From Haplosporangium gracile (Eukaryota; Mortierellomycota; Mortierellomycetes; Mortierellales; Mortierellaceae): a stretch of 22,974 nt of DNA. Below, in pieces: positions 1 through 9,565 of the stretch. The position numbers were made by a program, and so were the translations under genes. The stretch is from contig JAAAUF010000679.1 of assembly GCA_015499985.1 (NCBI GenBank), positions 1 through 22,974 on the forward strand, in the 5' to 3' direction. Below the pieces are notes generated by a model. That model did not search any database, was not told where the DNA came from, and saw only the letters and a program-made list of their open reading frames with translations. Position 1 is the stretch's first letter; each line of letters opens with the position of its first letter.

Positions 1-575
1 AAAACAAAACAAAAAAAAAAGATGAAGGAAGGAAAGGAGGATACCAATGTGGCTGGCTCAACCTGTGTTTCTTTCTCTCGTGAATCGATTGTTTGCACGG
101 TTTGGTTAGATATACTGAGAGGAGAGCAGGCTGTTTCGCATAGCTAGGTGGTTTGAAGTGTGTTCGGACATTGTGCGCCCATGAAATGGCGATGGTCCGA
201 AGGTGAGAGTGGGTGAATATTCTTCCCGAGGAGAAAGAGTGAGAAGTCGACGACGGATTGGGCTGAGGGACTCAGTCTCTCTCTTTTTTCTTTCTTCCAA
301 GAGCCGCCTTTTTTTTCTTTTCTTTTCCCTCTTTGCTCCGCCTCTTTTGTTTCCATTTCCTTTCTTTTCCTTTCCTTCCTCATTCAATCACTCCCTTGCA
401 CAGTCATCTCCACTCTCTCACTCGCTTCTCCACGCATCCATTCTTTATTCTTTTCCATACTTTGCATTGACTCATTCACTCATTCTCTCAACATACAAAC
501 TGTCCTCTTCAGGAACAAACAACAACACAGCGACAAACAAAACAAAACAACAGATAAAAAGGAGTAATCAAATCA
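1..575 (+). promoter_or_regulatory. Upstream region and leader of the DDHD phospholipase gene
   Basis: No convincing gene lies here. From about 270 to 480 the + strand is almost all C and T, and from about 510 to 570 it becomes an A/C-rich leader made of repeated AACAA words just before the start codon. This pyrimidine tract followed by an A-rich leader is the same arrangement seen before other genes in the window, so I read it as promoter plus 5' untranslated region. An open frame through 203-586 is only Leu/Phe/Ser-rich translation of the CT tract. No clear TATA box was seen. Confidence 0.5.
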
Positions 576-3500
576 ATGATGTCTGAAACTGGTGCAACCA
601 TCTGCCATGGTGATACCATTCCTTCCACAACTCCTGAGGCACAGACACAGGAACAATCGCCACCAACTAGCAACAACACCGATCAGCAACAACCTCATCG
701 TAAATGAACACATACATCTCTCTTTACTCATCTTCTCACCTCCCTTGTTAGAGTGAACTTTCTCATTCATCATCGCCTTTTTCTGAAAGAGAGTAAAGCT
801 TGACCCTAACCTGTCCTTTTGGTTTCACTTCTTTTTTTGTGTTGTCTTGTCGCACTTAATACAGAAGCGCATCATGTTATCTTTGTGGTCCACGGAATGG
901 GTCGTCAGCTTGAAGTTCCCTTCGGCAACTACGAGAAGAACGGTAAAAAAAAAGCACTTGGGTGGTTACTTTGAAACTAACTCCGTTGTGATACGCTATT
1001 CGATCTTCAATCTTCCTCCTTCCCTCGTACTCATTCACCTTATCTCAATTGCGTCCCCTTGAATCTAGTGAGTTCCTTTGTGGACAACACAAGGACGGTG
1101 CTGCAGAGCCAATTCCACGATCTGGAAACAGACGTTCATATCATCCCCATCGAGTGGCATGCCAAGCTGCATTCCATGGTCGACGAGCGTATGGCCCTCA
1201 CCTCCCTCCGCACCGTCCCCAAAGGTAAGTACACACAACAATTCGGAAAAATTGCACAAAACGAAAAGGGGAGAACCAACAAGTGAACTAAATTTATTTA
1301 CCCTTTCCCTTTATCTTTTGTTTTTTTCAATGTTCAATTGAATGTGTAGTGAGGTTGGTGATGAACGATTACATGGCGGATATCTTGTACTACTTCAACC
1401 CTCACTTTGGATCGCAGATTGTTAAGATGATTGTCGAGGAGCTCAACGAAGCCTATGATACGTTTATGGAGAAGCATCCGGATTTCAATGGCAAGATTTC
1501 GGTCTATGCGCTCTCTCTTGGAGGTGTCGCCATGTTTGATATCCTCACCTGTCAGGACGATGATGAACTCGAAGATCCGTCTCAGCCAGCTACTACTTCT
1601 GCTTCGACATCAGATGACCAGGAAGGAACTACTCCACAAGGAGAGGAAGAGGTGCAGGAACGTCCAGCAAAGAAGGCGCGGGTCAGGAAACAGGATCAGT
1701 CAAAGTTCAGGGCTGTGATCCCAAAACTCAAGTTCAGACCCGAGTATCTCTTCACCGTCGGTTCTCCCGTCGGTACGTTCCCAACATTGTTACTATTTCG
1801 ATGCTAGGTGTTATTGTTATATTGGCACGCAATTAATCCTCCCTACCCTTCGTTAAACAACTTCCTTAGGCGCGGTGATGGTGATGCGCAATTTGGATTG
1901 GGATACATTCCACCCTCCAGACGACATTATCCACCACAACCTCTTCCACCCCTTTGACCCACTCGGATATAGACTCGAACCCTTAATCGACCCCATCTTT
2001 GCAGGAGTCCCCGCAGCCGTCATTAGTTCCTATCAGTCACAGCTCTTTCCTTCGTTGTCGTTACCTTCGCTTCCATCATTGCAGCTTCCGGAATCGATTT
2101 CTGCGTTCTGGGAGAATCGAGTGCCGACCTTGCCGAGACCGTCGATCCCGACGTTGTCGAGCATTTCGTTGATGACTCAGTCGCTCAAAGCAGGACGCTG
2201 GCTTCCGGGAAGTGGGAGTAGCAAGGATGATGGTGACGATGAGGAGGAGGGGTCTGTTTCGTCGCAGGATTCGGATAGTGAGGATCATCACCACCAAAAG
2301 ACCTCAGCCGTTGCAACTGCGACGAGTACAACTCCTGCGGGTGCATCATCGCCCGCAACCTCTGTTAGCAACAGTGACGCTGCAGAGTCGTCCTCCAAAG
2401 ATGTTAAGAAGCAAGAACAACCCGACACCCTCATGGATGGAGGGGATGCCTCGGTCAGCGAGTTCATGGGGGCAGCCACTGCAGCGACATACCTGGAACA
2501 GACCGAAGATCCTTCGAATTCTAGATCATCAGGAGTTGCGAGACCGGCAGATGTTGCCGCCATCAAAGCGCAGAATGATACCACGACCGAATCGCCTCAA
2601 AAGGGTGGGCGCCAGCCGCCGGCCAGGAGACTTAGTCTCGGGCCCCATCGGATCAGTAGCCGTGTTGAGGATGATGAGCAGCAGCGTGGGGCTGGTGATA
2701 GTGCTACTACCGCTGGGGCAAAGAGGACTATGCTAGATGTTGCGGAAGAGTCTTTTATTGGCATGGAAGATGGCGGTGCGCCAGCGACTGCTCAGGAGAA
2801 GGCGTTGGGTGCTGGTGCCAAATCGGATGTTATCCAGGAGTCCATTGTCCGATCCATGCCCGAGGGAGGATCCTCCAACAACTGCAACAGCGGTGCTAGC
2901 ATCAATGCCGGCGGTGATGCCAAGATCGAAGCCGAAGATAATACAGCTAACAGGACCAGAAAGAATGTTCATGTTGAGGGACGGGCGACAAAGCTGCCAT
3001 ATCGGATTGACCATGTCCTTCAGGAGACGACGGTGGACCAGTATACGAATGAGTACCTGTTGGGTATGCGGAGTCACTTCAAGTATTGGGGCAACAGGTA
3101 ACGTACTCTTGTGAGAATGGGTTGAAGCAGATGTAAAAGGGGCATTGAGAAAGGAAAGAGGAAGTACAAGATACTGTGGTACCAAAGCATGGGAGACAAC
3201 GCCTAAAATATTAAGTGTTATTTTTCCAACCTTCACTGCTTGTATTCATTTCACTTACTCTTCGTTTATGAACAATAGGGATGTGGCATACCATATTCTG
3301 AGGACGATGTTGAGTCCAGTGGATCCCGAGGCGGACAAGGAAGTTTTGGATCTGAAGTTGAACTCGTCCGTCCCACCACCATCATCATCAACAACCACCA
3401 ACACACCCAAAGAGGCAGCTGCAGAGGCCAAAGCGAAGACATTGGCGATGGTGTCGAGTACCGGTCGTGCCGCCGGTCGTGCTACTGCTGCGACCATGCG

Positions 3501-4125
3501 TTCGCGGAGCGGGACTACTGGATCTGCATCGGATAGCGAGGTGAAGAAGCAGAACCGGATGTCGTTCAGCTTTTCGTTCTTTAGTGGTGGACAGAGCAAT
3601 TCTTCGACTGATGATGTGAGGGAACAGCAGAGTGAGGAGGAGAGGAGGAAGAGGAGGGAGAGACAAGAGGCTGTGGATGAAGATTTGGCGATGATGGATG
3701 AGGAGGGGGAGTTGTTTGGGTGCCGGTATTTGGATGCCGATTCGAGTAGTAAGGCCAGTGCTGGAACGACGACGAAGACTTTATTCCAGAGCTCTCCCTG
3801 GTCCTCGAAGCGGAGTGATGGAGATGGCGCGATGGAAGAGGACACTAGTTGCACATGGACGACCAGCACTACCATGACTACAACCGCAACAACGAGGACG
3901 AGTGGGACCAAGAGACGGATTAGTGTTGAGAGGAAGGCGTCCTCTACGGTGGGAACCACATCATCGACTGCCTTTGTTGCTGTTGCGAAGAAGAATAAGG
4001 GCGGTGATGGGGAGAGTAGTGAGAGCGGTGGGGATGGGGAGGATACGGTTGTGGTAGAGATGGACGTGCCCGAGTTAGCGCGGCCTGCCAAGTTGCACCA
4101 TCGTGCTGCTCGTGTTGAAGAGTAA
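576..4125 (+). CDS. DDHD-domain phospholipase (PA-PLA1-like), six exons
   Basis: Likely an intracellular phospholipase A1 acting on phosphatidic acid or related lipids at membranes (family knowledge). Exons I infer: 576-699, 865-942, 1069-1224, 1350-1772, 1870-3097 and 3279-4125, all with GT-AG junctions and matching phases, giving 951 residues. Family landmarks appear in order: the VVHGMG loop (residues 49-54), IEWHAKL in exon 3, NDYMADILYY (125-134), LNEAYDTF and PDFNGK before the nucleophile Ser175, VGSP (256-259), FHPFDPLGYRLEPL (286-299), and a C-terminal DDHD block with RIDHVLQE (Asp641), RSH (His663) and RD (Asp671). About 340 low-complexity residues separate the two halves, and the tail after about 690 is Ser/Thr/acidic. 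The elbow reads A-L-S-L-G rather than GHSLG. The N-terminus before the HG motif is only about 50 residues, far shorter than in human DDHD1/2. Met at 579 is an alternative start. Confidence 0.88.
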
Positions 4126-5014
4126 AGATTGCAGTTGTTGTACGCTATTCTTTTTACGATACAAATAGAAACCTTTGATATTTACAACACTAGCACGTAT
4201 TGTTTTTCGCACGGGTCGTTTTCTTGTTGACCTGTGTTTGCATGAGGCCGGCCTAACACTTGAAAACCATCATCAGTCCGCGACTGATAACGGGGATGGA
4301 AACCTTAAAATGTACTGTGAGGATGTGCAAAATAAAAAAGAAAAGGACGGCTGTCGTCTCTTTCGCTGTCCGATGCTGTTGCTTATGCTTCATGCTCATG
4401 CATCCATGCTTGTACGATCTCTGATTCTCCCTTGCCTTTCTGTTGTTTTCCTGCAAGTCAGTCTTTTGTTCAAGCTCGCGAGAAAACAAGGATTATTTGC
4501 CCTCAGATGCCCCCTTCTCTTCGCGCTTGTGTTGTTATGTTTTGTTTTTGTTATTTCGTGAGCTCACTTCCTTGCTTCAAGCTCTCTTACTCCCTTTTTT
4601 TTTATTTTTTTATCGTATCCCCCAAGACCTATCTGTCCATCTGTTCGTACTCTCCTTCACGCATACAAACATACATGTACCCTTTCTGTCTTTTTTCCCG
4701 TCTTTCTCATGCTCTCGCATATTTTCTTGTGCATGATCTGACTTTGTAGTTTGTACCTTTTGACGTTCTTGTGTCCATTCTTTCTTTTTTTTTCTTCTCT
4801 TTCTTTCTTTTCCTCCTTTTGTTCCTTTCTCCGGTTCCTTCTTACCGCTTTATCTTTTTCTTCTCATTTCCTTTCTTTCTCTCTCCTTTTTTACTTTTCT
4901 CTGTCTACCACTCTTTCGTCACCCTCCCTCTCTTCGCCTTCCACCCCCACTCACCCTCCTTCCCCCTTTTCACTCCGATAGGAACCAACCACTCTCTTCT
5001 ATCATCCATCATCC
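4126..5014. other. Intergenic: 3' end of the DDHD gene and pyrimidine-rich promoter of the next gene
   Basis: No gene is supported. An A-rich AAATAAAAAA stretch near 4332 could serve as a poly(A) signal about 200 bases after the DDHD stop. From about 4565, and most extremely from about 4770 to 4975, the + strand is nearly pure C/T. This tract runs to within 40 bases of the next start codon. Open frames through it are Ser/Phe/Leu-rich and look non-coding. Confidence 0.5.
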
Positions 5015-8000
5015 ATGACTGCGTCACATCCCTTCCACCCTCGCCCCCTTCTTCACCACCAAGGGTCAGGGCCGCCGGCAGGACACGCTCAACACCATAA
5101 CCATTACCACGTTCATCATAACCACAACCCGTACAACAACAGCCACAACCAATACCATCCCCATCACAACAATATCGACTCTCCCTACGACCAGCAACAC
5201 CAACACTACCACAACCAGCACATTCAAACCCATAACAACACCAACAACAACATCAACAGTGACGATAGCGACGACTACCACAACCGTGTCCACACAGTAC
5301 ATGAATACGACTGGCCGACAAAAGAGAGCCCGCAACCAAGCGCTCTTTGGCTGCTGAACCATCCTTCCGTGAATCAGGAACTCCAACGGATGGCGGTACG
5401 GCTTGTTGAGCGACAGCGCAGGACCGATGATCCGGGCATGTCGCCGTGTCTGTTTGTCGTCCTTCCCAAGACCAGCCGTGGACTCTTCAGTGCTAGTGCC
5501 AGTACGAGCGCAGGCGCAAGCGCGCTTCCTTACCCCTCCCCCTCCCCCTCTCCCAGAGCGACTACGGCGGCGGCGGAAGCTCGTGCAAACAACAGCAGAA
5601 TGACAGGAGGAGAAAGGGAAGAGGAAGAGGAAGGGGATGATTATTGGCTGTATTTCTTGTGTGATTTTATGATGCCTGAGAGCACGAGTCCCATGCTGCA
5701 TGTCTGCAGCCCGCCCTTGCCTTCTACACCACCACTACCATCTCATCCACAACCTCACTCGTCGTCGCCGAATACTCAAAGAGGATACCCCAAGTACACC
5801 GACCATCACCCTTCACACTCTACCCCCACAGAAACACGGACAACACCGACAAGGACGTACCCGGGGGGATACCAACTTCGGGACTTGGATGAATTTGTCG
5901 GCATCCACGCGTTACCGATGCTTAGTTTGCTGTATCTTGTCGACCAGGCGAATACCCATGATGGCCAACCAGAATGGACAGACAGGATTCGGGGTGGGAT
6001 CCGGTTCTTGGCCGAGAGATGTAAATCGGATCTGGCAGATATCTTTGAAGAGGATACTCAGCTCTCGCCGAGTCCGAAGATGGATTCTGAGGGTGGACGG
6101 AGTGGGTTCCGAGATGGGGATAGGGATGAGGAGGAGGTTAGGAACCGTTGGGATGAGGACGAGGATAGTGAGGACGAGGTGGATGAGGAGGAGATCGAAG
6201 AGGAGGATCAAGGGGATGAGGAGGCGGAGAGTGAGTTGATGAGGTTGAGAGAAGATGATTTCCGGGATCCTTGGAGAGTCGCAGGGAAGACCTCTACCAG
6301 CAGCAGCAGCAACAGCAGCAGTAGCAGCGTGGACGGGATTAACTTTGACAACCTCAACCTCAACTACCATTCTCACAACGCGACAACAAAGTTAGAGCAA
6401 GAGCAGGGCCTCTCAGAATCAGCAGGAGGATCATCAGCAGGAGCACTGATCCTAGGCGCAGACGTTCTCTGCCAAGTGAATCATCCCTTCATTGAGGGCG
6501 GAATCCTTTGGCTCTGCGAGGCGCACAACGAGATGCTCTGCAAGGGCATGGCCGCCGAGAAACTCCGTCAGTTCATCAAGTCCAAACAGGGGCACTGTAT
6601 ACCTATGGAGAAGAGTGCCGAGATCCAGTTTCAGGATCGAGAGGATGCAAGGGTGTTTTATCGGATGTTGGATGAGTACAAGTGTGTGATCAAGTTGAAG
6701 ATTGGATTGGATTGGCCAGGGGGAGCGACGGAGGAGGATCTTTGGGAGTTATGTTGGGCAATGCATTCTACGACTGTCCGAGATCTGATGGTTGATTGTG
6801 GTGGTGGAGGTGTGTCATGTAAGCCGTTGCTGGGGATGGTGTGTCGATTGGGGTTTGTGGCGTTGACGGTCGAGAACTATAATGGAGCCTTCTTGTTGCC
6901 GGATTCGCCTCTAGTCACTCACAGCAATGAAAGCGACCAACCCCGCGTCGATGTCAGTACGTCTCCCTCTGTCGATCGGAATTTCTCGTTACTCGACTTT
7001 CGTGCATCCCCAATGGTCATGCCGCTCCCGGACAACATCCAGCTCAAGAAACTGACGTTCCGACATTGGGCGCGCGTGCCGGACCGGAGGGCGATTGTCA
7101 ACCTGATCAAGGTTCTACCCAACCTGACGGAACTCGAGACAATAACGGACTCTATTGAAGGACTGTGTGGGGCGATTCAGGATGAGTTGCAGGTCCAAGC
7201 ACATACTGGAGGCGAGAATCGGTACAACGGTCGTCATTATTACCATCCTTTGTCGCATTTGAATCTCTTGGAGGTTGGCCCTTATGGGTCCAAGGCGGAG
7301 TTTAGGTTCTCGAAACCTTCGAGGCCTGAGGGGAATATCAAGATCTTGGAGACCCACTGGAAGACCAATCAACCACCCCGAGAACAGGGTCTATTGCAAC
7401 AGGCGATTGGGTTGGAGACGCTCCAGTTTACACAGTGTGTTGGGTTGTGGGAGATGGGACCTGAGTTGCAGCGAATTGTCGGGTGTAATTATTCGACGCT
7501 GCGGAAGGTCGAGATTATCTGTAACACGGAGCGGATGTCAGATGTGTGGGTGTTTTTGAGAGGGGAGTTCATGCAGCCGGCCGCGCTTGGCTCACCAGGA
7601 GGCAGCAGTACCGGCTCATCTGCCACGGGGTCGTCTTCTTTATCACCAGCAGACTCAGGATTTCATCGTCGTCGTGTCTCGGGAGGATCGGATAACAGCT
7701 CTTCTCATCGCCAACAACATCACCATCCAAGACACAGGAGACCGGTTCATTTGCTGATCTACGACCATGCAGGACACGTCCTCGAGTCCCCAAACGTAGA
7801 ACAGTACGACCAAACAACCCTGTCACTCGACCAATATGGCCACTCCTTCCATCCGCAACTCGAGCTCCAGAGCCAAATCGCAAGTCGATTACGGATCAGT
7901 CCCTTATTGACCGACTTGATACAGTTGGATCGGTTGAGTCAGGATGTGGGTGTTATTGCGCTCCGGGCGTCTAAGGCCGGGCTGGCGTTCTGTCTGCGGC

Positions 8001-8452
8001 ATTTGGTTGTGTGTTTGACGCGCACCACGTTTGAGGACGTTGGATTTCTGGAGGCAGTTTGGACCCTGATGGGACAGATGCATGGGCTCCACTCGCTCAC
8101 CATCCAGATGCACAGCGACAACAACGATCAAGGATACAACAAGAGCAGCCGAAAGGGCCAAGGGCGGCAGGATGATATGCCACGACGACTGCTGGAAGCC
8201 TTTCGAAGACTAGGAAGGATTGAAGTGGGCCCGTACTGGAGTGAGCGATTTGAGCGATGGATGCAGGAACTACTTGTCCAGGAGATGTTGCCCATCCGGA
8301 CTGGGGTTGCCTTCCCGCCTGGGTTACCTGTTCAGGGCGGGTTTATCTTTGGAGCTAATGAGAGTTTGATGTGGACTGATGGTGGTGATGGTGGTGGGAG
8401 AGAGAATGGAGGGGCGGGAGTTGTCTATTCGTTGACGTATTATCGTCCTTGA
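5015..8452 (+). CDS. Large single-exon protein with an L-D-W module and LRR-like C-terminus (Mortierellaceae-type family)
   Basis: Function unknown; 1145 residues with no intron. Residues 1-90 are extremely His/Asn/Gln-rich. Next comes a segment with LFVVLPK (about 145), WLYFLCDF (about 210) and a GYQLRDLDEF block (about 285). I associate that order with a large Mortierella family of unnamed proteins, from memory only. Residues about 365-410 are almost all Asp/Glu/Arg, followed by a Ser run. A conserved core follows: GGILWLCEAHNE (about 495), then a stretch ending in LKIGLDWPGGATEEDLWEL with L565-D566-W567. The rest (about 600-1120) has spaced Leu motifs such as LKKLTFRHW, LETLQFTQC and LHSLTIQM, consistent with an RNI/LRR-like fold. 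The start is the first ATG after the CT tract. No signal peptide or membrane segment is evident. The gene at 15820 shares the core. Confidence 0.85.
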   Translation: MTASHPFHPRPLLHHQGSGPPAGHAQHHNHYHVHHNHNPYNNSHNQYHPHHNNIDSPYDQQHQHYHNQHIQTHNNTNNNINSDDSDDYHNRVHTVHEYDWPTKESPQPSALWLLNHPSVNQELQRMAVRLVERQRRTDDPGMSPCLFVVLPKTSRGLFSASASTSAGASALPYPSPSPSPRATTAAAEARANNSRMTGGEREEEEEGDDYWLYFLCDFMMPESTSPMLHVCSPPLPSTPPLPSHPQPHSSSPNTQRGYPKYTDHHPSHSTPTETRTTPTRTYPGGYQLRDLDEFVGIHALPMLSLLYLVDQANTHDGQPEWTDRIRGGIRFLAERCKSDLADIFEEDTQLSPSPKMDSEGGRSGFRDGDRDEEEVRNRWDEDEDSEDEVDEEEIEEEDQGDEEAESELMRLREDDFRDPWRVAGKTSTSSSSNSSSSSVDGINFDNLNLNYHSHNATTKLEQEQGLSESAGGSSAGALILGADVLCQVNHPFIEGGILWLCEAHNEMLCKGMAAEKLRQFIKSKQGHCIPMEKSAEIQFQDREDARVFYRMLDEYKCVIKLKIGLDWPGGATEEDLWELCWAMHSTTVRDLMVDCGGGGVSCKPLLGMVCRLGFVALTVENYNGAFLLPDSPLVTHSNESDQPRVDVSTSPSVDRNFSLLDFRASPMVMPLPDNIQLKKLTFRHWARVPDRRAIVNLIKVLPNLTELETITDSIEGLCGAIQDELQVQAHTGGENRYNGRHYYHPLSHLNLLEVGPYGSKAEFRFSKPSRPEGNIKILETHWKTNQPPREQGLLQQAIGLETLQFTQCVGLWEMGPELQRIVGCNYSTLRKVEIICNTERMSDVWVFLRGEFMQPAALGSPGGSSTGSSATGSSSLSPADSGFHRRRVSGGSDNSSSHRQQHHHPRHRRPVHLLIYDHAGHVLESPNVEQYDQTTLSLDQYGHSFHPQLELQSQIASRLRISPLLTDLIQLDRLSQDVGVIALRASKAGLAFCLRHLVVCLTRTTFEDVGFLEAVWTLMGQMHGLHSLTIQMHSDNNDQGYNKSSRKGQGRQDDMPRRLLEAFRRLGRIEVGPYWSERFERWMQELLVQEMLPIRTGVAFPPGLPVQGGFIFGANESLMWTDGGDGGGRENGGAGVVYSLTYYRP

Positions 8453-8518
8453 CACGTCTTTTTTTTTTTTTATTTCAGCAATCAGCTTTTCCATTCTTCG
8501 TTCTTTACCATTAAAATC

Positions 8519-8911
8519 ATGAGCACTAGCCGCCTCGCAGAACCTATGACCCGCTCACCTGGCTTTGCCAGGCGACTGCACAAAAAGATACAGGCGTTCA
8601 TAGAGTGGGTGGGAGAACCCCTACAGGTGAGTACTGAGAGCAGGGAGAGAGAACGATACTGAGGGAGAAGAACAACGGAAAAGCAACAAAAAGAAACGAT
8701 GGGCAGAGGCAGAGGAAAGCGTGAGCGCCGAGTGAGCGGTACGAATTATTTTTTTCATCGCTCTACCCATATGATGTTTTAGTCACGCGTCACTCGTGGA
8801 GTCGTTCTCTCGAGTATTCGCTTGTTTGCTCGAGTGACCGCTCGCTTTCGCTCGAGTTGTCACTCGAAGGGAAGAAAGAGGAAGGAAGAAGAAGGGAAAG
8901 AGAGGGAATGA
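8519..8911 (+). CDS. Candidate small two-exon gene, unknown product
   Basis: Not recognised. An ATG at 8519 opens 36 codons ending exactly at CTACAG followed by a near-consensus donor GTGAGT at 8627. The peptide is protein-like: residues 16-35 include FARRLHKKIQAFIEWVGEPL, basic then amphipathic. An acceptor TTTTAG at 8779-8782 would continue the frame for 42 codons (VTRGVVLSSIRLFARVTA, then a Lys/Glu-rich tail) to a TGA at 8909-8911, giving 78 residues and a 156-bp intron. No strong branch-point sequence was seen, and exon 2 overlaps an antisense reading frame. The ATG lies only 66 bases after the stop of the preceding gene. Exon 1 is the better supported half. Confidence 0.3.
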
Positions 8912-9142
8912 AGGAGAGACAAGAGGAACGGAAGTGGAAGGGAAAAATGGGGGGATGGCGCCTTTAAAAATTAGAGAGTACTGACTGTTCTCGGGTCGGT
9001 CGACGAAGTGGAGGATCGAGGTCAGCCCAAGACAGAAGGGGCGGAGATGACAGAATTGGACGGCCTCTGCGGCGTTGTTGCTAGTGTCGTAAGCAAACTG
9101 TTTCGTGATGTTCTCGGCTGTTTGTTGGTCGTGTGACGCCAT
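8783..9142 (-). CDS. Candidate small minus-strand gene, unknown product, 3' end doubtful
   Basis: Not recognised. The start context CAACAATGG is good, and the first 53 residues (MASHDQQTAENITKQF... to ...HFVDRPENS) have balanced composition. After that (below about 8985) the frame enters a CT-rich stretch giving Pro/Phe/Leu/Ser-rich translation, so the real gene may splice out near GTCAGT or GTACTC around 8978-8986, or the whole frame may be chance. A 13-codon mini-ORF (9155-9196) precedes it, and a pyrimidine-rich leader with two ACGCGT sites lies further upstream. It conflicts with exon 2 of the + candidate. Confidence 0.22.
   Translation of the reverse strand: MASHDQQTAENITKQFAYDTSNNAAEAVQFCHLRPFCLGLTSILHFVDRPENSQYSLIFKGAIPPFFPSTSVPLVSPSFPLFPFFFLPLSSLRVTTRAKASGHSSKQANTRENDSTSDA
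8793..8869. repeat. Cluster of CTCGAG-type words at two-helical-turn spacing
   Basis: CTCGAGT occurs at 8809, 8829 and 8851 (20 and 22 bases apart), flanked by CTCGTGG at 8793 and CTCGAAG at 8863. CTCGAG is a palindrome that some bHLH or other dimeric factors bind. The words also lie in the putative exon 2 of the small + candidate, so they could simply be Ser-Ser and Ala-Arg codons. Confidence 0.4.
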
Positions 9143-9380
9143 TGTTGGGTGTAATTATATCACGTCGTAGATGCTGTTGCTCTTGAAGGCGTCCATAATA
9201 CAGATCTGCTGGTGTTGCTGGTTGGCGTATGGGTGTGTTTTATGAATACGAAGAAAAGAGAAAATGATCTAGATAAATGGAAGCTTGAAAAAATATGTGT
9301 AAGGGAAGAGAGAAAGTGTGTGTACGACTGTTTACTCCAAGAGTGACGCCTCATCTGTGTGCAACTGAACACTTCTGGAT

Positions 9381-9404
9381 ACGCGTTTTCGCGTTTTGAC
9401 GCGT
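9381..9404. promoter_or_regulatory. Two ACGCGT (MluI cell-cycle-box-like) sites
   Basis: ACGCGT occurs at 9381-9386 and 9399-9404, separated by TTTCGCGTTTTG, and a third copy lies at 8785-8790. In ascomycete yeasts this hexamer binds Mbp1/Swi6-type factors for G1/S genes. They sit about 190-260 bases upstream of the possible - strand starts at 9196 and 9142. Function here is inference only. Confidence 0.3.
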
Positions 9405-9565
9405 CACGCCAAAAATTCAGGAGATCTAAGCAGGTAGATTCAAACTAGTGACCGTTACGACGGTGTGGACGAAACTCGTGAACATACAACACGCCTTTTT
9501 TTTTTTTTACAATATATATCCTCTGCACTTTATCTCTAAGTCTTGATTTCCAACTGAAAACGTTA

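Larger units (their letters stand above)
8453..9565. other. 1.1-kb intergenic region with two weak small-gene candidates
   Basis: This stretch separates the L-D-W gene from the 3' end of the F-box gene. It holds a T run ending in a splice-acceptor-like ATTTCAG (8458-8478), a candidate two-exon + gene (8519-8911), a CTCGAG cluster (8793-8869), a candidate - strand reading frame starting at 9142 with an upstream mini-ORF, and two ACGCGT sites (9381-9404). The two candidate genes overlap antisense, so at least one is probably false. A T run at 9497-9508 lies in the 3' flank of the F-box gene. Confidence 0.5.

Noticed and set aside
203..586. 127-codon + frame in the first upstream region
   Set aside because: It is Phe/Leu/Ser/Pro-rich translation of a C/T tract and overlaps the presumed leader of the DDHD gene; no family features.
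3255..4091. 278-codon - frame opposite the last DDHD exon
   Set aside because: The sense strand carries the conserved DDHD end and a normal splice junction; the antisense Val/Ser/Leu-rich frame mirrors Ser/Thr/Glu codons.
5066..5701. 211-codon - frame with long Val/Leu stretches resembling membrane segments
   Set aside because: It is the complement of the His/Asn CAN codon tract (GTN = Val), so the hydrophobicity is a mirror artefact.
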